From: Dietzia timorensis
GTDB taxonomy: Bacteria > Actinomycetota > Actinomycetes > Mycobacteriales > Mycobacteriaceae
DNA: 64,000 nucleotides
Reading direction: 5' to 3'
NCBI RefSeq assembly: GCF_001659785.1
Contig: NZ_CP015961.1
Coordinates: forward strand, 3,038,001 to 3,102,000
Position 1 is the stretch's first letter; each line of letters starts with the position of its first letter. This document shows, piece by piece, positions 22,926 through 32,256 of the stretch. The position numbers and the translations under genes were made by a program. The notes below the pieces were generated by a model. The model ran no database searches, had not been told where the DNA came from, and saw nothing but the letters and a program-made list of their open reading frames with translations.

Positions 22926-24287
22926 CTACTCACCCAATGCCTCACCGATCTCGGCCAGCGGAACACTGCGGCGATCGAAATAGTCCGAGTGCCCGACGAA
23001 CCCATCCACACGCCTCGCATCCCCGCCGAAATCCGCGTCCGCGGGGTCGGGTCCGAAGGTCTTCGTCAGCGCCCACCACGGGATCGGATCCCACCGGCTC
23101 GCCACCGCGGACACCGACTCCGGGCCGCCCTCGCGCCGGGCGCCCTCACCATCGCGCAGCGTGAGATCGCTCGCATGCTCCGCCCCCACACCCGGCGCGG
23201 CGACGAACGCCAGGGCGTCTGCGGATAGGCCGTCCCCGCCCGCAGCCAGCCCCAGCGCGACGCCGCCGTAGCTGTACCCGATCGCACCGAGCCTCCCGTC
23301 GGTCATCTCGCGCAGCCCGTCCTGGAATTCGCGCAGCCTGGGCGCGGCGTCCTCGGCCCGCCCACGATCGAGCGCGGCCGCGGGAATCGTCTCGGGTGCC
23401 TCGTAGTCCATCCACGCGATCGACACACACCTCTTCTCCCCTTCGTCGTCGCCGCTTCCGCGCCCTCCGCGCTCCTCGCACACGGCCGCCGCACGCTCGA
23501 CGCTGCGATCGATCGTCTCCATCGACGCGCCGGTGCCCGGGACGAGCGTGACCACCTCGCTCGCATCTCCGGGATCCCCCGAGGCCAGCACCCCACGCCC
23601 GTCGGGACGCAGGCCCAGCAACCGCGCCTCCGGTGTGGCCGCGAGATGACGCGCCGCCGACGTCATCCTGCGGTGGGTCCGGTCGTCCTCGCCGGCGGGT
23701 GCGCCACCGAGCGCCCGAGCGAGCTCGATCCGGTTGAGCGCATCGCGGCTCGTCGCGGGCAGCCCGGCACCATCGGACAGGCCGGGCGCGCGCTCCGCCC
23801 ACGCCGCGCGCTGGAACGGCGAGAGCCCATGCCAGGTCGCCGCCCTCACCGCCGGATCGAGAGCCAGGTGTGACGGCGGAGGTGGCAGCGGCCCATGCCC
23901 GCGCAGAGCCGCCGGAGCGGTGGACGCGTCGACGGCGGGCCCCTGCAGCAGGGATCGCACGCGCTCGGCCTCCCAGTCGGTCCCGAGGAGAGCCACGAGC
24001 GCGGCGTCGGCGTCGGCAGCGGCCTCGCGATCGCCCCGGGCGATAGCCTCTTCGAGGCGGGCGCCCTCCGCAGCGAGGACTTCGGCGACGTGTGCGTGTT
24101 CGCCGATGGTCCGTTCGATGCGGCGGGCAAGTTCGTCGAGACGCGCGAACGTGGCCAGCGCGGCGAGCCCGGACCAGCCATCCCGCATTCCTGCGGAAAT
24201 AGAGGCGAGCTCGATCGCTATGACTCCCCACCGACGCGCCGAATCGCCGACCGTCTGGGCGGCCTCAGCCGCCACGGCCGCACTCAC
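22926..24287 (-). CDS. DUF1023 alpha/beta-hydrolase-like protein
   Basis: The 453-residue product has an N-terminal helical region (residues about 1-100, including GMRDGWSGLAALATFARLDE, a WxG-type turn as in WXG100-like modules) and a C-terminal alpha/beta hydrolase domain of the DUF1023 family: VVTLVPGTGASMETIDRSVE, CVSIAWMDYEAPETIPAAAL and the nucleophile elbow IGYSYGGVALGLAAG. An expected acidic residue and the histidine at VDGFVGHSDYF complete a plausible triad. The GTG start at 24287 overlaps the stop of the preceding gene as GTGA; the longer open frame upstream is that gene in another frame. No substrate is known. The pair splits the rhodanese and PurT-like genes, which are neighbours in M. 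tuberculosis. Confidence 0.85.
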   Translation of the reverse strand: MSAAVAAEAAQTVGDSARRWGVIAIELASISAGMRDGWSGLAALATFARLDELARRIERTIGEHAHVAEVLAAEGARLEEAIARGDREAAADADAALVALLGTDWEAERVRSLLQGPAVDASTAPAALRGHGPLPPPPSHLALDPAVRAATWHGLSPFQRAAWAERAPGLSDGAGLPATSRDALNRIELARALGGAPAGEDDRTHRRMTSAARHLAATPEARLLGLRPDGRGVLASGDPGDASEVVTLVPGTGASMETIDRSVERAAAVCEERGGRGSGDDEGEKRCVSIAWMDYEAPETIPAAALDRGRAEDAAPRLREFQDGLREMTDGRLGAIGYSYGGVALGLAAGGDGLSADALAFVAAPGVGAEHASDLTLRDGEGARREGGPESVSAVASRWDPIPWWALTKTFGPDPADADFGGDARRVDGFVGHSDYFDRRSVPLAEIGEALGE

Positions 24288-24760
24288 GCCGCCGGCCTCT
24301 CGCCCGCTCCCGAGCCACCGGCACCGGCACCGGCGGATCCCACCCCGGACGCGCCGTCCTCGTCCGCACCGACCAGCGAGCGCACGCTGCGCGCAGCAAG
24401 GCCGCCGATATCGGCGGCCTCCCGGCGCAGCCATGCGAGCTCGCGATCGAGGCTCATCCCGCGCTCGCGAAGCGCGGCCCCCGAAGCGAAGTCGGCGCAC
24501 ACCCTGGCGAGCCGTTCCATCGCGAGCGTCGCCGCGCTGCGGGAGCCGGGCGACTCGGCCGCGGCCAGGGCGGCAGGAGTCGGCGGCCCGATCAGCCGCG
24601 GGCCCGGCTGCTCGGCATCCGCCTCGAGAGCGAGATTCTGCAACCGTCCCGCGAGAACAACAAGGCGTTCAGGGTCGAGCGCGACGTCTTCGGGACGGCA
24701 CGGCTGCGCCGCAGAAGCCTCCGCTCCGGCGGCGTCATCAGTTAGTCGTGCGGGGTCCAT
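24284..24760 (-). CDS. helical protein paired with DUF1023 gene
   Basis: A 158-residue, alanine-rich acidic protein with long helices (VALDPERLVVLAGRLQNLAL; RSAATLAMERLARVCADFAS; LDRELAWLRREAADIGGLAA) and a Gly/Ala-rich flexible C-terminus. It has no transmembrane segment. The layout of two or three amphipathic helices and its coupling (GTGA overlap) to a DUF1023 protein with a WxG-type N-terminal region suggest it is an ESX-like or WXG100-like partner of that protein, but this is inference from context. The ATG at 24760 has AAGGACC upstream. I do not recognise a named family. Confidence 0.65.
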   Translation of the reverse strand: MDPARLTDDAAGAEASAAQPCRPEDVALDPERLVVLAGRLQNLALEADAEQPGPRLIGPPTPAALAAAESPGSRSAATLAMERLARVCADFASGAALRERGMSLDRELAWLRREAADIGGLAARSVRSLVGADEDGASGVGSAGAGAGGSGAGERPAA

Positions 24761-24904
24761 GGGCGGTCCTTCGGCGCGTGGTGACTGGTCGATCCACCAC
24801 TCACGCTAGGGCCGGAAACAGCCCTGGAAGCCGCGCGTCCACAACGTGTTCGCCGGCAGCCACGTTGTCCACACCCGGAAGGAAAACTCTTCCCGCGCAG
24901 GCCC

Positions 24905-26038
24905 TTACGGCAGCGCCCGAGACGCCACCTCGCGCGCACGCTCGCGCGCCTGTAACACCTCATCAGCCGTGGCCAGCGCGGCCCCGCACTGCCACGGCGA
25001 GAACTCGCTCGTCCGCTCGCAAATCCACAGCGCGGACTCGGACACGTCCAGCGCTCGCCCGACCAGGCCCACCGAAAGCGCGCGGTCGAGCGCGGCACCG
25101 GCGGCCGGAGAGGTCATCGTCACCTCGCTGGGCGCCCCGACGATCGCGCGCGCGTGCAGCGCCCACTGGTCGAACATCTGGCTGGACACCGTCAAAACCC
25201 CGGCCGCCGCCGGCCCGATCTCGAGCCCGGCAAAGTACACGTCGCCTCGCCGCACCAGTAGACGCACCGCGAAAACCCCGCGCCCGCCGAGAGCCCGCAC
25301 CACGCGCGCGGCCACCGAGCGTGCCGCATCGTATTCGCCCTCCGTGGTCTCTTGCGGCTGCCACATCTCGCGGATCGCGCCGTTGCCCTTGCGCGCGACG
25401 CCAATCGGCTCGCAAAAATGAATGACCGGCTCGCGCGAACCGCCGGAGAACTGCACCCCGGACACCGCGAGCATCACGATCTCCACGTCCGCCGTCACCT
25501 TGGTCTCGACGACGACGTCGCGGCTGCCCGCGCGTCCGTACGCGGCGGGGATGTCGCCGGCCGATTCGACGATCGAGCTCATGCCGGAATCGGCGCGCGC
25601 CGGGGTGACGACGCACGGGTAGCCGAGCACGCCGGTCGCCTGCTCGACCTCGACGGACGAGCGCGCCGTGGCGTAGCGCGCCACCGGAAGCCCGAGCGAG
25701 TCCGAGGCAAAGCGCAGCTGCTCGTCGCGGCGTCCCGCCATGGACACGGCCGCCTTCGAAGGGGCGACGCGTGCGCCTAGGTCCTCGAGGAGATCCAGCA
25801 CTCCGACGTCATAAATGGCCCCGACCGGAACCACGACATCCGGGGTGAACTGCTCGCAGATGCTCGCGAGCTGCTCGGGGTCGGGATCGGCGGCGACGGC
25901 GACGGCCATTCCGAGTCGGCGCAGCGCCGCGGCCATTTCCTCGGCCTCGTCGGCCAGGCCGAGCACGAGCACCCGGCGCGGGATGGACTCGTCGCTGACC
26001 GAATCGGCGGTGGGCTGCGGTGTCACCTGGGGTGTCAT
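24905..26038 (-). CDS. PurT-like ATP-grasp protein, catalytic residues lost
   Basis: The 377 residues align along their length with PurT (formate-dependent GAR transformylase): RRVLVLGLADEAEEMAAALR, GYPCVVTPARADSGMSS, IHFCEPIGVARKGNGAIREM, WQPQETTEGEYDAARSVAAR and VSSQMFDQWALHARAIVGAP. However, the ATP-binding lysine of the KPxxSSSGKGQ loop is Thr145, the glycine-lysine loop is degraded (ADSGMSS), the two magnesium glutamates align with Arg259 and Gly271, and SPRPHDTG has become EIGPAAAG. It is therefore unlikely to make formyl-GAR. Gene order (PurT, rhodanese, metZ) matches M. tuberculosis purT, so this is the ortholog by position, apparently turned into a non-enzymatic or repurposed protein. 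Start supported by GGGAGG. Confidence 0.85.
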   Translation of the reverse strand: MTPQVTPQPTADSVSDESIPRRVLVLGLADEAEEMAAALRRLGMAVAVAADPDPEQLASICEQFTPDVVVPVGAIYDVGVLDLLEDLGARVAPSKAAVSMAGRRDEQLRFASDSLGLPVARYATARSSVEVEQATGVLGYPCVVTPARADSGMSSIVESAGDIPAAYGRAGSRDVVVETKVTADVEIVMLAVSGVQFSGGSREPVIHFCEPIGVARKGNGAIREMWQPQETTEGEYDAARSVAARVVRALGGRGVFAVRLLVRRGDVYFAGLEIGPAAAGVLTVSSQMFDQWALHARAIVGAPSEVTMTSPAAGAALDRALSVGLVGRALDVSESALWICERTSEFSPWQCGAALATADEVLQARERAREVASRALP

Positions 26039-26203
26039 AACCTCCCACGGTATCCGGCCCGCCGCCGCGCGTCGACGCGAACGCCCGGGTTTTGCCGGAC
26101 TCAGCCCGCCCCGCGACTAGAACACGTTACAGTTGTGATCACTGCATGCCCTCACCAAGCGGGCCGCAGAACCCGTAGACCACGCCAGGACAAAGGACCA
26201 TCT

Positions 26204-27313
26204 ATGACGTCGGAGACCGCATCCCCACACGCCGGCGGAGCCCTTGCGGGCCTGCGCGTTATCGAGCTCGGCGGCATTGGCCCCGGCCCGCACACGGCGA
26301 TGATGCTCGCGGACATGGGTGCCGACGTCGTCACGGTGCTGCGGCCGGGCGAGACCGAGAAGTCCCGCGATGGCTGGGCGCACATCACCCGCCGCGGCCG
26401 CACGATCGTCGAGCTCGACCTCAAGTCCGAAGAGGGCCTCGGCGAGCTGCGCCGCCTCATCGGCGTGGGCGACGTGCTCATCGAGGGCTTCCGCCCCGGG
26501 GTCACCGAGCGCATGGGCATCGGACCGGAAGAGTCCCTCGAGCTCAACCCGCGGCTGGTCTACGCCCGCATGACCGGCTGGGGGCAGGACGGACCGTGGG
26601 CGAACCTCGCCGGGCACGACATCAATTACCTGTCGATCACCGGGCACCTCAACGCGATCGGCCGCCGCGGCGAGAAGCCCGTCCCGCCGCTCAACCTCGC
26701 GGCGGATTTCGGCGGCGGCTCGATGTTCGCGATGTCCGGCATCCTCGCCGCCCTCTACAGCCGTGGAAACACCGGCGCGGGGCAGGTCGTTGACGTGGCA
26801 ATGGTCGACGGCGCCGCGACGCTCGGCCAGTTCCAGTGGGCAATGCGCGCCCGCGGACAGTGGTCCGATATGCGCGGGGAGAACATGCTCGACACCGGCT
26901 ACCCGTTCTACGACACCTACGAGTGCTCGGACGGCAAGTACATGGCCGTCGGCTGCCTCGAACCGCACTTCTACGCCGAGTTCGCAAAGCTCCTCGGCGT
27001 CGACGGCGAGAACGATCCGGGCCAGTTCGACGTGGACCGATGGGGCGAGCTACGCGAGCTCATCGCCGCGCGCTTCGCCACGCGCACCCGGGACGAGTGG
27101 GCCGAGGTCTTCGCCGGGTCCGATGCGTGCACGACACCCGTTCTCTCCTACACCGAGGCCCTCGAGAACGAGCACAACACCGCCCGCGGCATCTACGTCG
27201 ACATTGCTGGCGACACCGGCCCGGCGCCGGCGCCGCGCTTCTCCGCGACCGCCTCGCCTACGCCCTCGCAGCCCCCGCGCGAGGCCACGCCCGCCGCGGG
27301 CGTGTGGGCATAG
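26204..27313 (+). CDS. family III CoA-transferase / alpha-methylacyl-CoA racemase
   Basis: The 369-residue protein belongs to the CaiB-BaiF family. Motifs include GLRVIELGGIGPGPHTAMML at the N-terminus, VDVLIEGFRPGVTERMGI-type segments (LIEGFRPGVTERMGIGPE), YARMTGWGQDGPWANLAGHD with the His-Asp typical of racemase members, INYLSITGHLNAIGR and GQVVDVAMVDGAA. Sequence flavour is closest to alpha-methylacyl-CoA racemase (Mcr) of mycobacteria, which epimerises 2-methyl-branched acyl-CoA so it can enter beta-oxidation, rather than formyl-CoA transferases. The ATG at 26204 has AAAGGA upstream. It is divergent from the PurT-like gene and ends at a strong hairpin. Confidence 0.87.
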   Translation: MTSETASPHAGGALAGLRVIELGGIGPGPHTAMMLADMGADVVTVLRPGETEKSRDGWAHITRRGRTIVELDLKSEEGLGELRRLIGVGDVLIEGFRPGVTERMGIGPEESLELNPRLVYARMTGWGQDGPWANLAGHDINYLSITGHLNAIGRRGEKPVPPLNLAADFGGGSMFAMSGILAALYSRGNTGAGQVVDVAMVDGAATLGQFQWAMRARGQWSDMRGENMLDTGYPFYDTYECSDGKYMAVGCLEPHFYAEFAKLLGVDGENDPGQFDVDRWGELRELIAARFATRTRDEWAEVFAGSDACTTPVLSYTEALENEHNTARGIYVDIAGDTGPAPAPRFSATASPTPSQPPREATPAAGVWA

Positions 27314-27357
27314 CGTAGTAAGCCACGGCTAGGCCGGCGTTTTCCGAAATTCACAAA

Positions 27358-27393
27358 GCGCGGCCCTTATCTCCTTCGAGATGAGGACCGCGC
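27358..27393. terminator. hairpin terminator between convergent genes
   Basis: Fifteen-base arms at 27358-27372 and 27379-27393 (AGATGAGGACCGCGC) pair with two G-T-type mismatches around a six-base loop. It lies between the CoA-transferase gene and the convergent small secreted protein gene and can serve both. Confidence 0.6.
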
Positions 27394-27416
27394 CTGTGTC
27401 GCAGCCAGTGCGAAGT

Positions 27417-27734
27417 CTAGAAGGGCAGCTGCACGTCGTTGAACGCGCCGCCCTGGATGCCGGCGCCGATGGCGAGCGCCGCAGCCACGCCCAGTCCGAG
27501 CACGAGAACGCCGCCGGCCTGCACTGCCGGGTTCTCGAAGAAATCGCCGACGCTGTCCGAGGTGAGGCTGCCGGTGCCCGCGTTCTCGCCGCTGCTGAGC
27601 CCGCTCACGCTGCCGGTGGTTTCGCCCGCCTCGGCGGCGTTGGCAACGCCGGTGAGCGAAGCGGCGCCGAGCGCGACGGCTGCAGCGGCGGCGACGATGG
27701 CGGTGCGGCGGGAGTTGATGGTCGACGAGCTCAT
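27417..27734 (-). CDS. small secreted or membrane-anchored protein
   Basis: A 105-residue protein with a clear signal peptide (basic SRRTAIVAAAAAVALGAAS, cleavage probably after VANA) and a polar Ser/Thr/Gly-rich stretch. A second hydrophobic segment (VQAGGVLVLGLGVAAALAIG, residues about 71-90) near the C-terminus could insert in a membrane. It ends in VQLPF. No cysteine. I know no family. The N-terminus (MSSSTINSRR) resembles that of the next gene upstream (MSSTIRTRR), so the two may be related. A good ribosome binding site (AGGAGG) precedes the ATG. Confidence 0.7.
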   Translation of the reverse strand: MSSSTINSRRTAIVAAAAAVALGAASLTGVANAAEAGETTGSVSGLSSGENAGTGSLTSDSVGDFFENPAVQAGGVLVLGLGVAAALAIGAGIQGGAFNDVQLPF

Positions 27735-27936
27735 GAATGGCCTCCTGGGCGGGAATACCGACGTGGCGCCGGCGCGAACGAAAGTGAAAGTCGTACTTGC
27801 TATGTCCGCCCACTCAGCGAGGTTGGACGTGCGTTGATGACCTTATGCTAATCCATCGCCTCCGTCGCCCCAGGCGTTAACTCTCGAAACTGAGAGCTAC
27901 GTCATACGCGGCAGCGGCGGAGGCGATCGGACCGTT

Positions 27937-28218
27937 TTAGGACTGCGACGTGGCGATCAGGTACGGGATCAATCCCATGCAGCCGGGGGTGATCGCCATG
28001 CACGTGATCTCGCCGGGGCCGGGACCGAAGAGGTACCGAAGGCTGAGCGAGCCCGGGTCACCGAAGTTGGACGAGGCGGCAGAGATCGCGTTGTCGACGG
28101 TGCCCATTCCAGGTGACTGGGCCGCGGCCGGGCCTGCGAACACGGCACCGCCGAGGGCGAGAGCAGAGGCGGTCGCGGCGATGCCGGCGTAGCGTCGGGT
28201 GCGGATGGTCGAGGACAT
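27937..28218 (-). CDS. small secreted protein with two cysteines
   Basis: A 93-residue protein starting MSSTIRTRRYAGIAATASAL, a signal peptide with probable cleavage after AAAQ. The mature part of about 60 residues is small, rich in Gly, Ser and Pro (SPGMGTVDNAISAASSNFGD), and has two cysteines close together (GEITCMAITPGCMGL). It has no recognisable domain. AAAGGAG precedes the ATG at 28218 and decides the start. It lies 95 bases downstream of purA on the same strand and may be read through from it, or have its own promoter. Confidence 0.7.
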   Translation of the reverse strand: MSSTIRTRRYAGIAATASALALGGAVFAGPAAAQSPGMGTVDNAISAASSNFGDPGSLSLRYLFGPGPGEITCMAITPGCMGLIPYLIATSQS

Positions 28219-28313
28219 GATTCGCTCCTTTGCGTTGCGGATCGGGTGTGCGAATCCCTTAGTGGGTCTATCGACCACGTCCATCAGCCGTTACGAACAG
28301 CTGGAGAAGTCCC

Positions 28314-29600
28314 CTAAGCGAGAATGTCGCGGCGCACGACGTTCTCGTCGCGACCCGGACCAACGCCGATGTAGGACATGTGGCATTTCGCCAGGTCCTC
28401 TAGCCGCAGCACGTAGTCCTGCGCGGCGGCGGGGAGGTCGGAGAACTGCCGCGCGCCCGTGATGTCCTCTTCCCAGCCGGGCATCGTCTCGTAGATCGGC
28501 TCGGCATGGTGGATCTGCGACTGCGACATCGGCATCTCGTCGAACCGCTCGCCGTCGACGTCATAGGCGACACAGATCGGGATCTCGCCGATCCCCGTGA
28601 GCACGTCGAGCTTCGTCAGGAAGTAGTCGGTAAAGCCGTTGACCCGGGCGGCGTACCGCGCGATCACCGCGTCGTACCAGCCACAACGGCGGGTGCGCCC
28701 GGTGTTCACGCCGACCTCGCCGCCGGTGACCTGTAGGTACTCGCCCCACTTATCGAACAGCTCCGTCGGGAACGGCCCGGCGCCCACGCGCGTCGTGTAC
28801 GCCTTGACGATTCCCAGGGTGTGCGTGATCCGCGTGGGGCCGATACCGGAGCCGACACAGGCTCCCCCGGCGGTGGGATTGGACGACGTCACAAATGGGT
28901 AGGTGCCGTGGTCGACGTCGAGCATGGTCGCCTGGCCGCCCTCCATGAGCACGCTCTTGCCGTCCTCCAGGGCCTCATTCAACATCAACGTCGTATCCGC
29001 GACCATCGGGCGCAGACGGTCGGCGAAGGACAGGAAGTACTCGACCATCTCCTCGACCTCGACCTCGCGGCGGTTGTAGATCTTGACCAGGACCTGGTTC
29101 TTCGTGTGCAGCGCGCCCTCGATCTTCTGCCGCAGGATCGACTCGTCGAACACGTCCTGCACGCGCAGCCCGACGCGCGAGACCTTGTCCGCGTAAGCCG
29201 GTCCGATGCCCCGTCCCGTGGTGCCGATCGCGCGCTTGCCGAGGAAGCGCTCGGTCACCTTGTCGAGCGCCTGGTGATACGGCGCGACAAGGTGGGCGTT
29301 GGCGGAAATCCGCAGGCGTGAGGTGTCCGCTCCGCGCGCCTCGAGCCCCTCGATCTCCTCGAACAGCGCCTCGAGGTTGACGACGACCCCGTTGCCGATC
29401 ACCGGCGTCGCGGTGGGCGAGAGAATGCCCGCGGGCAGCAGCTTGAGCTCGTACTTCTCGCCGCCGACGACCACGGTGTGGCCGGCATTATTGCCGCCGT
29501 TCGGCTTGACCACGTAGTCCACGCGGCCGCCGAGGATATCGGTGGCCTTGCCTTTGCCTTCATCGCCCCACTGGGCGCCGATCAACACGATCGCGGGCAT
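28314..29600 (-). CDS. purA: adenylosuccinate synthetase
   Basis: PurA joins IMP and aspartate using GTP, the first committed step to AMP. The 428-residue product has the complete family pattern: N-terminal [20 protein letters not shown] with the GTP-binding glycine loop, [77 protein letters not shown] and the ending [20 protein letters not shown]. The ATG at 29600 with GAGGTGA upstream is used in preference to a longer frame. It is divergent from an Rv0358-like gene, as in M. tuberculosis. Confidence 0.96.
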   Translation of the reverse strand: MPAIVLIGAQWGDEGKGKATDILGGRVDYVVKPNGGNNAGHTVVVGGEKYELKLLPAGILSPTATPVIGNGVVVNLEALFEEIEGLEARGADTSRLRISANAHLVAPYHQALDKVTERFLGKRAIGTTGRGIGPAYADKVSRVGLRVQDVFDESILRQKIEGALHTKNQVLVKIYNRREVEVEEMVEYFLSFADRLRPMVADTTLMLNEALEDGKSVLMEGGQATMLDVDHGTYPFVTSSNPTAGGACVGSGIGPTRITHTLGIVKAYTTRVGAGPFPTELFDKWGEYLQVTGGEVGVNTGRTRRCGWYDAVIARYAARVNGFTDYFLTKLDVLTGIGEIPICVAYDVDGERFDEMPMSQSQIHHAEPIYETMPGWEEDITGARQFSDLPAAAQDYVLRLEDLAKCHMSYIGVGPGRDENVVRRDILA

Positions 29601-29779
29601 ATTATTCGTCACCTCGTCACGTTCGCCGCGGGCACCACACCGGGCCCGGGCGGCGGAAATTGGACTTCCCGGCACGTTCTGCACGCACCAACCCATAAGG
29701 TTACCGCCTACCTCCGACACTGCGGAAAGTTCGCGCCCGCCACTTCGCCCCTAGCCAGCACTCCCTGCATAGTGGACAC

Positions 29780-30433
29780 ATGCACATTCTCCGCTGCGGG
29801 GACGCCGCCACCTTCGCGCCACTGGACTCATTTCGTATGACGTCGGGCGAGGCGATTCCCACGAAGGCGCAGATCGACGAGGCCCTCGAGCTCGCATCCG
29901 AGCGGCTCGTCGTCGCCGGGTCGGACGCGGCCCTCGCCGCGGTGATGACCCGGCTCATGCGCACCGAGCGCCTCGGCACCGAGGTCGCGTTCGTCCGCGC
30001 CACCGCGAGCCCCGTGACCAACGCATACGACCTCCCCCACGGCGAGGCCGCAGCTGAGCTCGCCGCGACCGGAACCGCAAGGCAGGCCGTCCTTATCCGC
30101 GACGAATCCGGACAGGCGATCGTCGGCCAGGCGCTGTGGACCGGACCCGAGCAGGGACCGCTGGAGGGGCAGGTCTATGCCGATTCCGAGCACGTATTCA
30201 CCGGAAAGGTCCCGTTCGTCGAGCTCCTCCCCTCCCTCGAGGGGCCCGGCGTGCGCGTGGCCTCGGGCAAGAAGCACGGGCTTCGCCGCCGCCGCGAATG
30301 GTTCGACGGCCGCGCCGTGCAGCTCGGCACCGCCGGTGCCATCGTCGTGCGCGACGGCGTTCCCGCCAAGCGCCCGGTCAAGCGGTCTAGCGTGTACCGC
30401 CATACCGAGCCGATGCACCTCGTCCGCCCCTAG
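29780..30433 (+). CDS. conserved hypothetical protein, Rv0358-type
   Basis: A 217-residue protein without signal or transmembrane segments. By position (divergent from purA) and length it matches the conserved hypothetical Rv0358 of M. tuberculosis. A central part, ERLVVAGSDAALAAVMTRLM, resembles the glycine-rich turn of lipid-kinase or NAD-kinase folds, but without the classic GGDG this is only a suggestion. The C-terminus is basic (GKKHGLRRRREWFDGRAVQL, then VPAKRPVKRSSVYRH). Function is unknown. It is convergent with phoA. Confidence 0.75.
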   Translation: MHILRCGDAATFAPLDSFRMTSGEAIPTKAQIDEALELASERLVVAGSDAALAAVMTRLMRTERLGTEVAFVRATASPVTNAYDLPHGEAAAELAATGTARQAVLIRDESGQAIVGQALWTGPEQGPLEGQVYADSEHVFTGKVPFVELLPSLEGPGVRVASGKKHGLRRRREWFDGRAVQLGTAGAIVVRDGVPAKRPVKRSSVYRHTEPMHLVRP

Positions 30434-30476
30434 CGCCTAAGCGCGCCAGAACGCCAGAACGCCCAGACAGCGAAAA

Positions 30477-30516
30477 GCCCGCCCCGTGCCAACCTTCCGG
30501 TCGACACGGGGCGGGC
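30477..30516 (-). terminator. intrinsic terminator of phoA
   Basis: Twelve-base perfect arms GCCCGCCCCGTG (30477-30488) and CACGGGGCGGGC (30505-30516) are followed on the minus strand by TTTTCGC, the classic stem plus T-run after the phoA stop. Confidence 0.8.
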
Positions 30517-30533
30517 CGCTACCTGCGTCAGGA

Positions 30534-31997
30534 CTACTTGCCCTCGGCGGTCCACCAGTTCTCGAGCGTGAGCTTCGCGATCGTGGTGTTGTCGATGTAG
30601 GAGCCGCGGACCGGGTCCTGCTTGTCGGCGGCCGCGATAACCGCGTCCGCGCCAGCACCGCGCACAAACACCGGCACGAGCTGATTCGTGTGGTTACCCG
30701 AGTACCACTGGTGCGAGGGAAGCTGTCCGGTCGGGCCGTGCAGCGCCTTCCACCCGTCACCCTGGTCCTCGCCGGAGAGGTAACCCGTCTCGTGGTCAGC
30801 GGTAACGATGACGAGCGTCTCGTCCCAGTTCGAGTTCTTCTCGACCCAGACGTTCACTGCCTCGACCGCCGCGTTGAAGTCCTGGGTCTCCTCGACGTTG
30901 CGGGCCGACTCGTTCGCGTGGCCGGTCCAGTCGATGGCGCCGCCCTCGATCATCACCTGGAAGCCGTCCTCGTCCTGGCCCAGCACGTTGAGCGCCGCGG
31001 TGGACATCGTCGGCAGGTCGGTGACGTCATTGGCCGGAACATCGCCGGGCACGACCGATTCGCCGTCGCGGTTCTGCTGCAGCGTCGTGGCGACCGGCGC
31101 GAGCCCGAAGTAGCGATCCGAGGACACGTTGCCCGCGGCGAGGTCCGCGAAGGTCTCGCTGTCATCGAAGTACTCGAACCCGGAATCGCCGGACTCGAGC
31201 AGGTCCTGGCCCTCCTCGGAGAGGTACTCGTACTTCGCGTCGCGCCCGGCGGCGTTGTCGTCGAAGTCCGGGTGCCCGGCGCCGAAGATGACGTTGAGAT
31301 CGCTGTCGATCATCTCGTCGGCCATGTCGTGCAGCGCGTTGCGGTCGGAGTTGTGCGCGCCCCATGCGGCCGGGGTCGCGTGGTTGAACGGAACCGACGA
31401 CACGACACCGGCGGACTTACCGATCGAGAGAGCGCGCTCGTTGGTGTTCTCGAGCTCATTACCCTCGGCGTCGACGCCGATCATGCCGTTGAGGGTCTTC
31501 TGTCCCGTGGCCATCGCCGTTCCGGCCGCAGCCGAATCGGTCACGTTCTGGTTGATGTAGTCGTTGTCGTTCCACGCCTTGACCGGGTCGTATCCGCTGT
31601 CCACCGGGTAGGTCGACATCGAGGACTGCTGCCACTCGTCGCCCTCGTAGACCTGCACGGCCTCACCGCCGGCCTCCTCCAGCGCCTCGCCGTCGGCCTC
31701 GCCCTCGACCGCGTAGCGCGACTGGCCGGACTCGAACAAGTTGGTGTTGGCGACGTGGTTGAAGCCCATGCCATCGCCGACCATGTAGATGATGTTCTTC
31801 GGGGCCTTGCCACCGGGAAGGAGGTCCTCGAGCGAGCCGAGCGAGGAGCCGGCCTGCTGCAGCGAGCCGAAAGCGGCCGTCGACTGGGATTCGAGGGACT
31901 GGGACTGGGCAACGCCCGCGCCGGCAATACTCACGACCATGCAGGCCGAGAAGGTGACTGCCGAGACACTGCGGACGGAGCGGCGCAACATAGACAT
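30534..31997 (-). CDS. phoA: secreted alkaline phosphatase PhoA
   Basis: PhoA releases phosphate from organic monoesters outside the cell. The 487-residue protein has a signal peptide (MLRRSVRSVSAVTFSACMVV, cleaved around GVAQSQ), then the metal-binding start KNIIYMVGDGMGFNHV, the nucleophile Ser155 in NVTDSAAAGTAMATG, IEGGAIDWTGHANESARNVE, VIVTADHETGYLSGEDQ and the late histidine region SGNHTNQLVPVF. All zinc and magnesium ligands seem present. Length is normal. Its upstream region (about 32100-32260) is strikingly A+T-rich for this genome and probably holds a regulated promoter. A strong terminator follows. A second, unrelated phosphatase (PhoD) lies 3.3 kb away. Confidence 0.93.
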   Translation of the reverse strand: MSMLRRSVRSVSAVTFSACMVVSIAGAGVAQSQSLESQSTAAFGSLQQAGSSLGSLEDLLPGGKAPKNIIYMVGDGMGFNHVANTNLFESGQSRYAVEGEADGEALEEAGGEAVQVYEGDEWQQSSMSTYPVDSGYDPVKAWNDNDYINQNVTDSAAAGTAMATGQKTLNGMIGVDAEGNELENTNERALSIGKSAGVVSSVPFNHATPAAWGAHNSDRNALHDMADEMIDSDLNVIFGAGHPDFDDNAAGRDAKYEYLSEEGQDLLESGDSGFEYFDDSETFADLAAGNVSSDRYFGLAPVATTLQQNRDGESVVPGDVPANDVTDLPTMSTAALNVLGQDEDGFQVMIEGGAIDWTGHANESARNVEETQDFNAAVEAVNVWVEKNSNWDETLVIVTADHETGYLSGEDQGDGWKALHGPTGQLPSHQWYSGNHTNQLVPVFVRGAGADAVIAAADKQDPVRGSYIDNTTIAKLTLENWWTAEGK

Positions 31998-32256
31998 ACG
32001 TGGCTACTTTCTCCGTGGTGAACTTCGCAAGGGACTCGTGGCCCACCAGGCCGCGCTCACGCACACTGCGGGCGGCCCGACGAGCACGACCCACACAATC
32101 AGCTGAGAATTAATTAGTCGTGAATTCGTAGAAACCTGTGCTCGTCGCACCAATTAAATCAGGATTTATTCGCGAACATGCTGCACCAACGGCCACAATT
32201 GCCCTATAAAGCCCCACAAGTCACAAATAAATTAGCGTGAACAATTTTTCTTCTGA

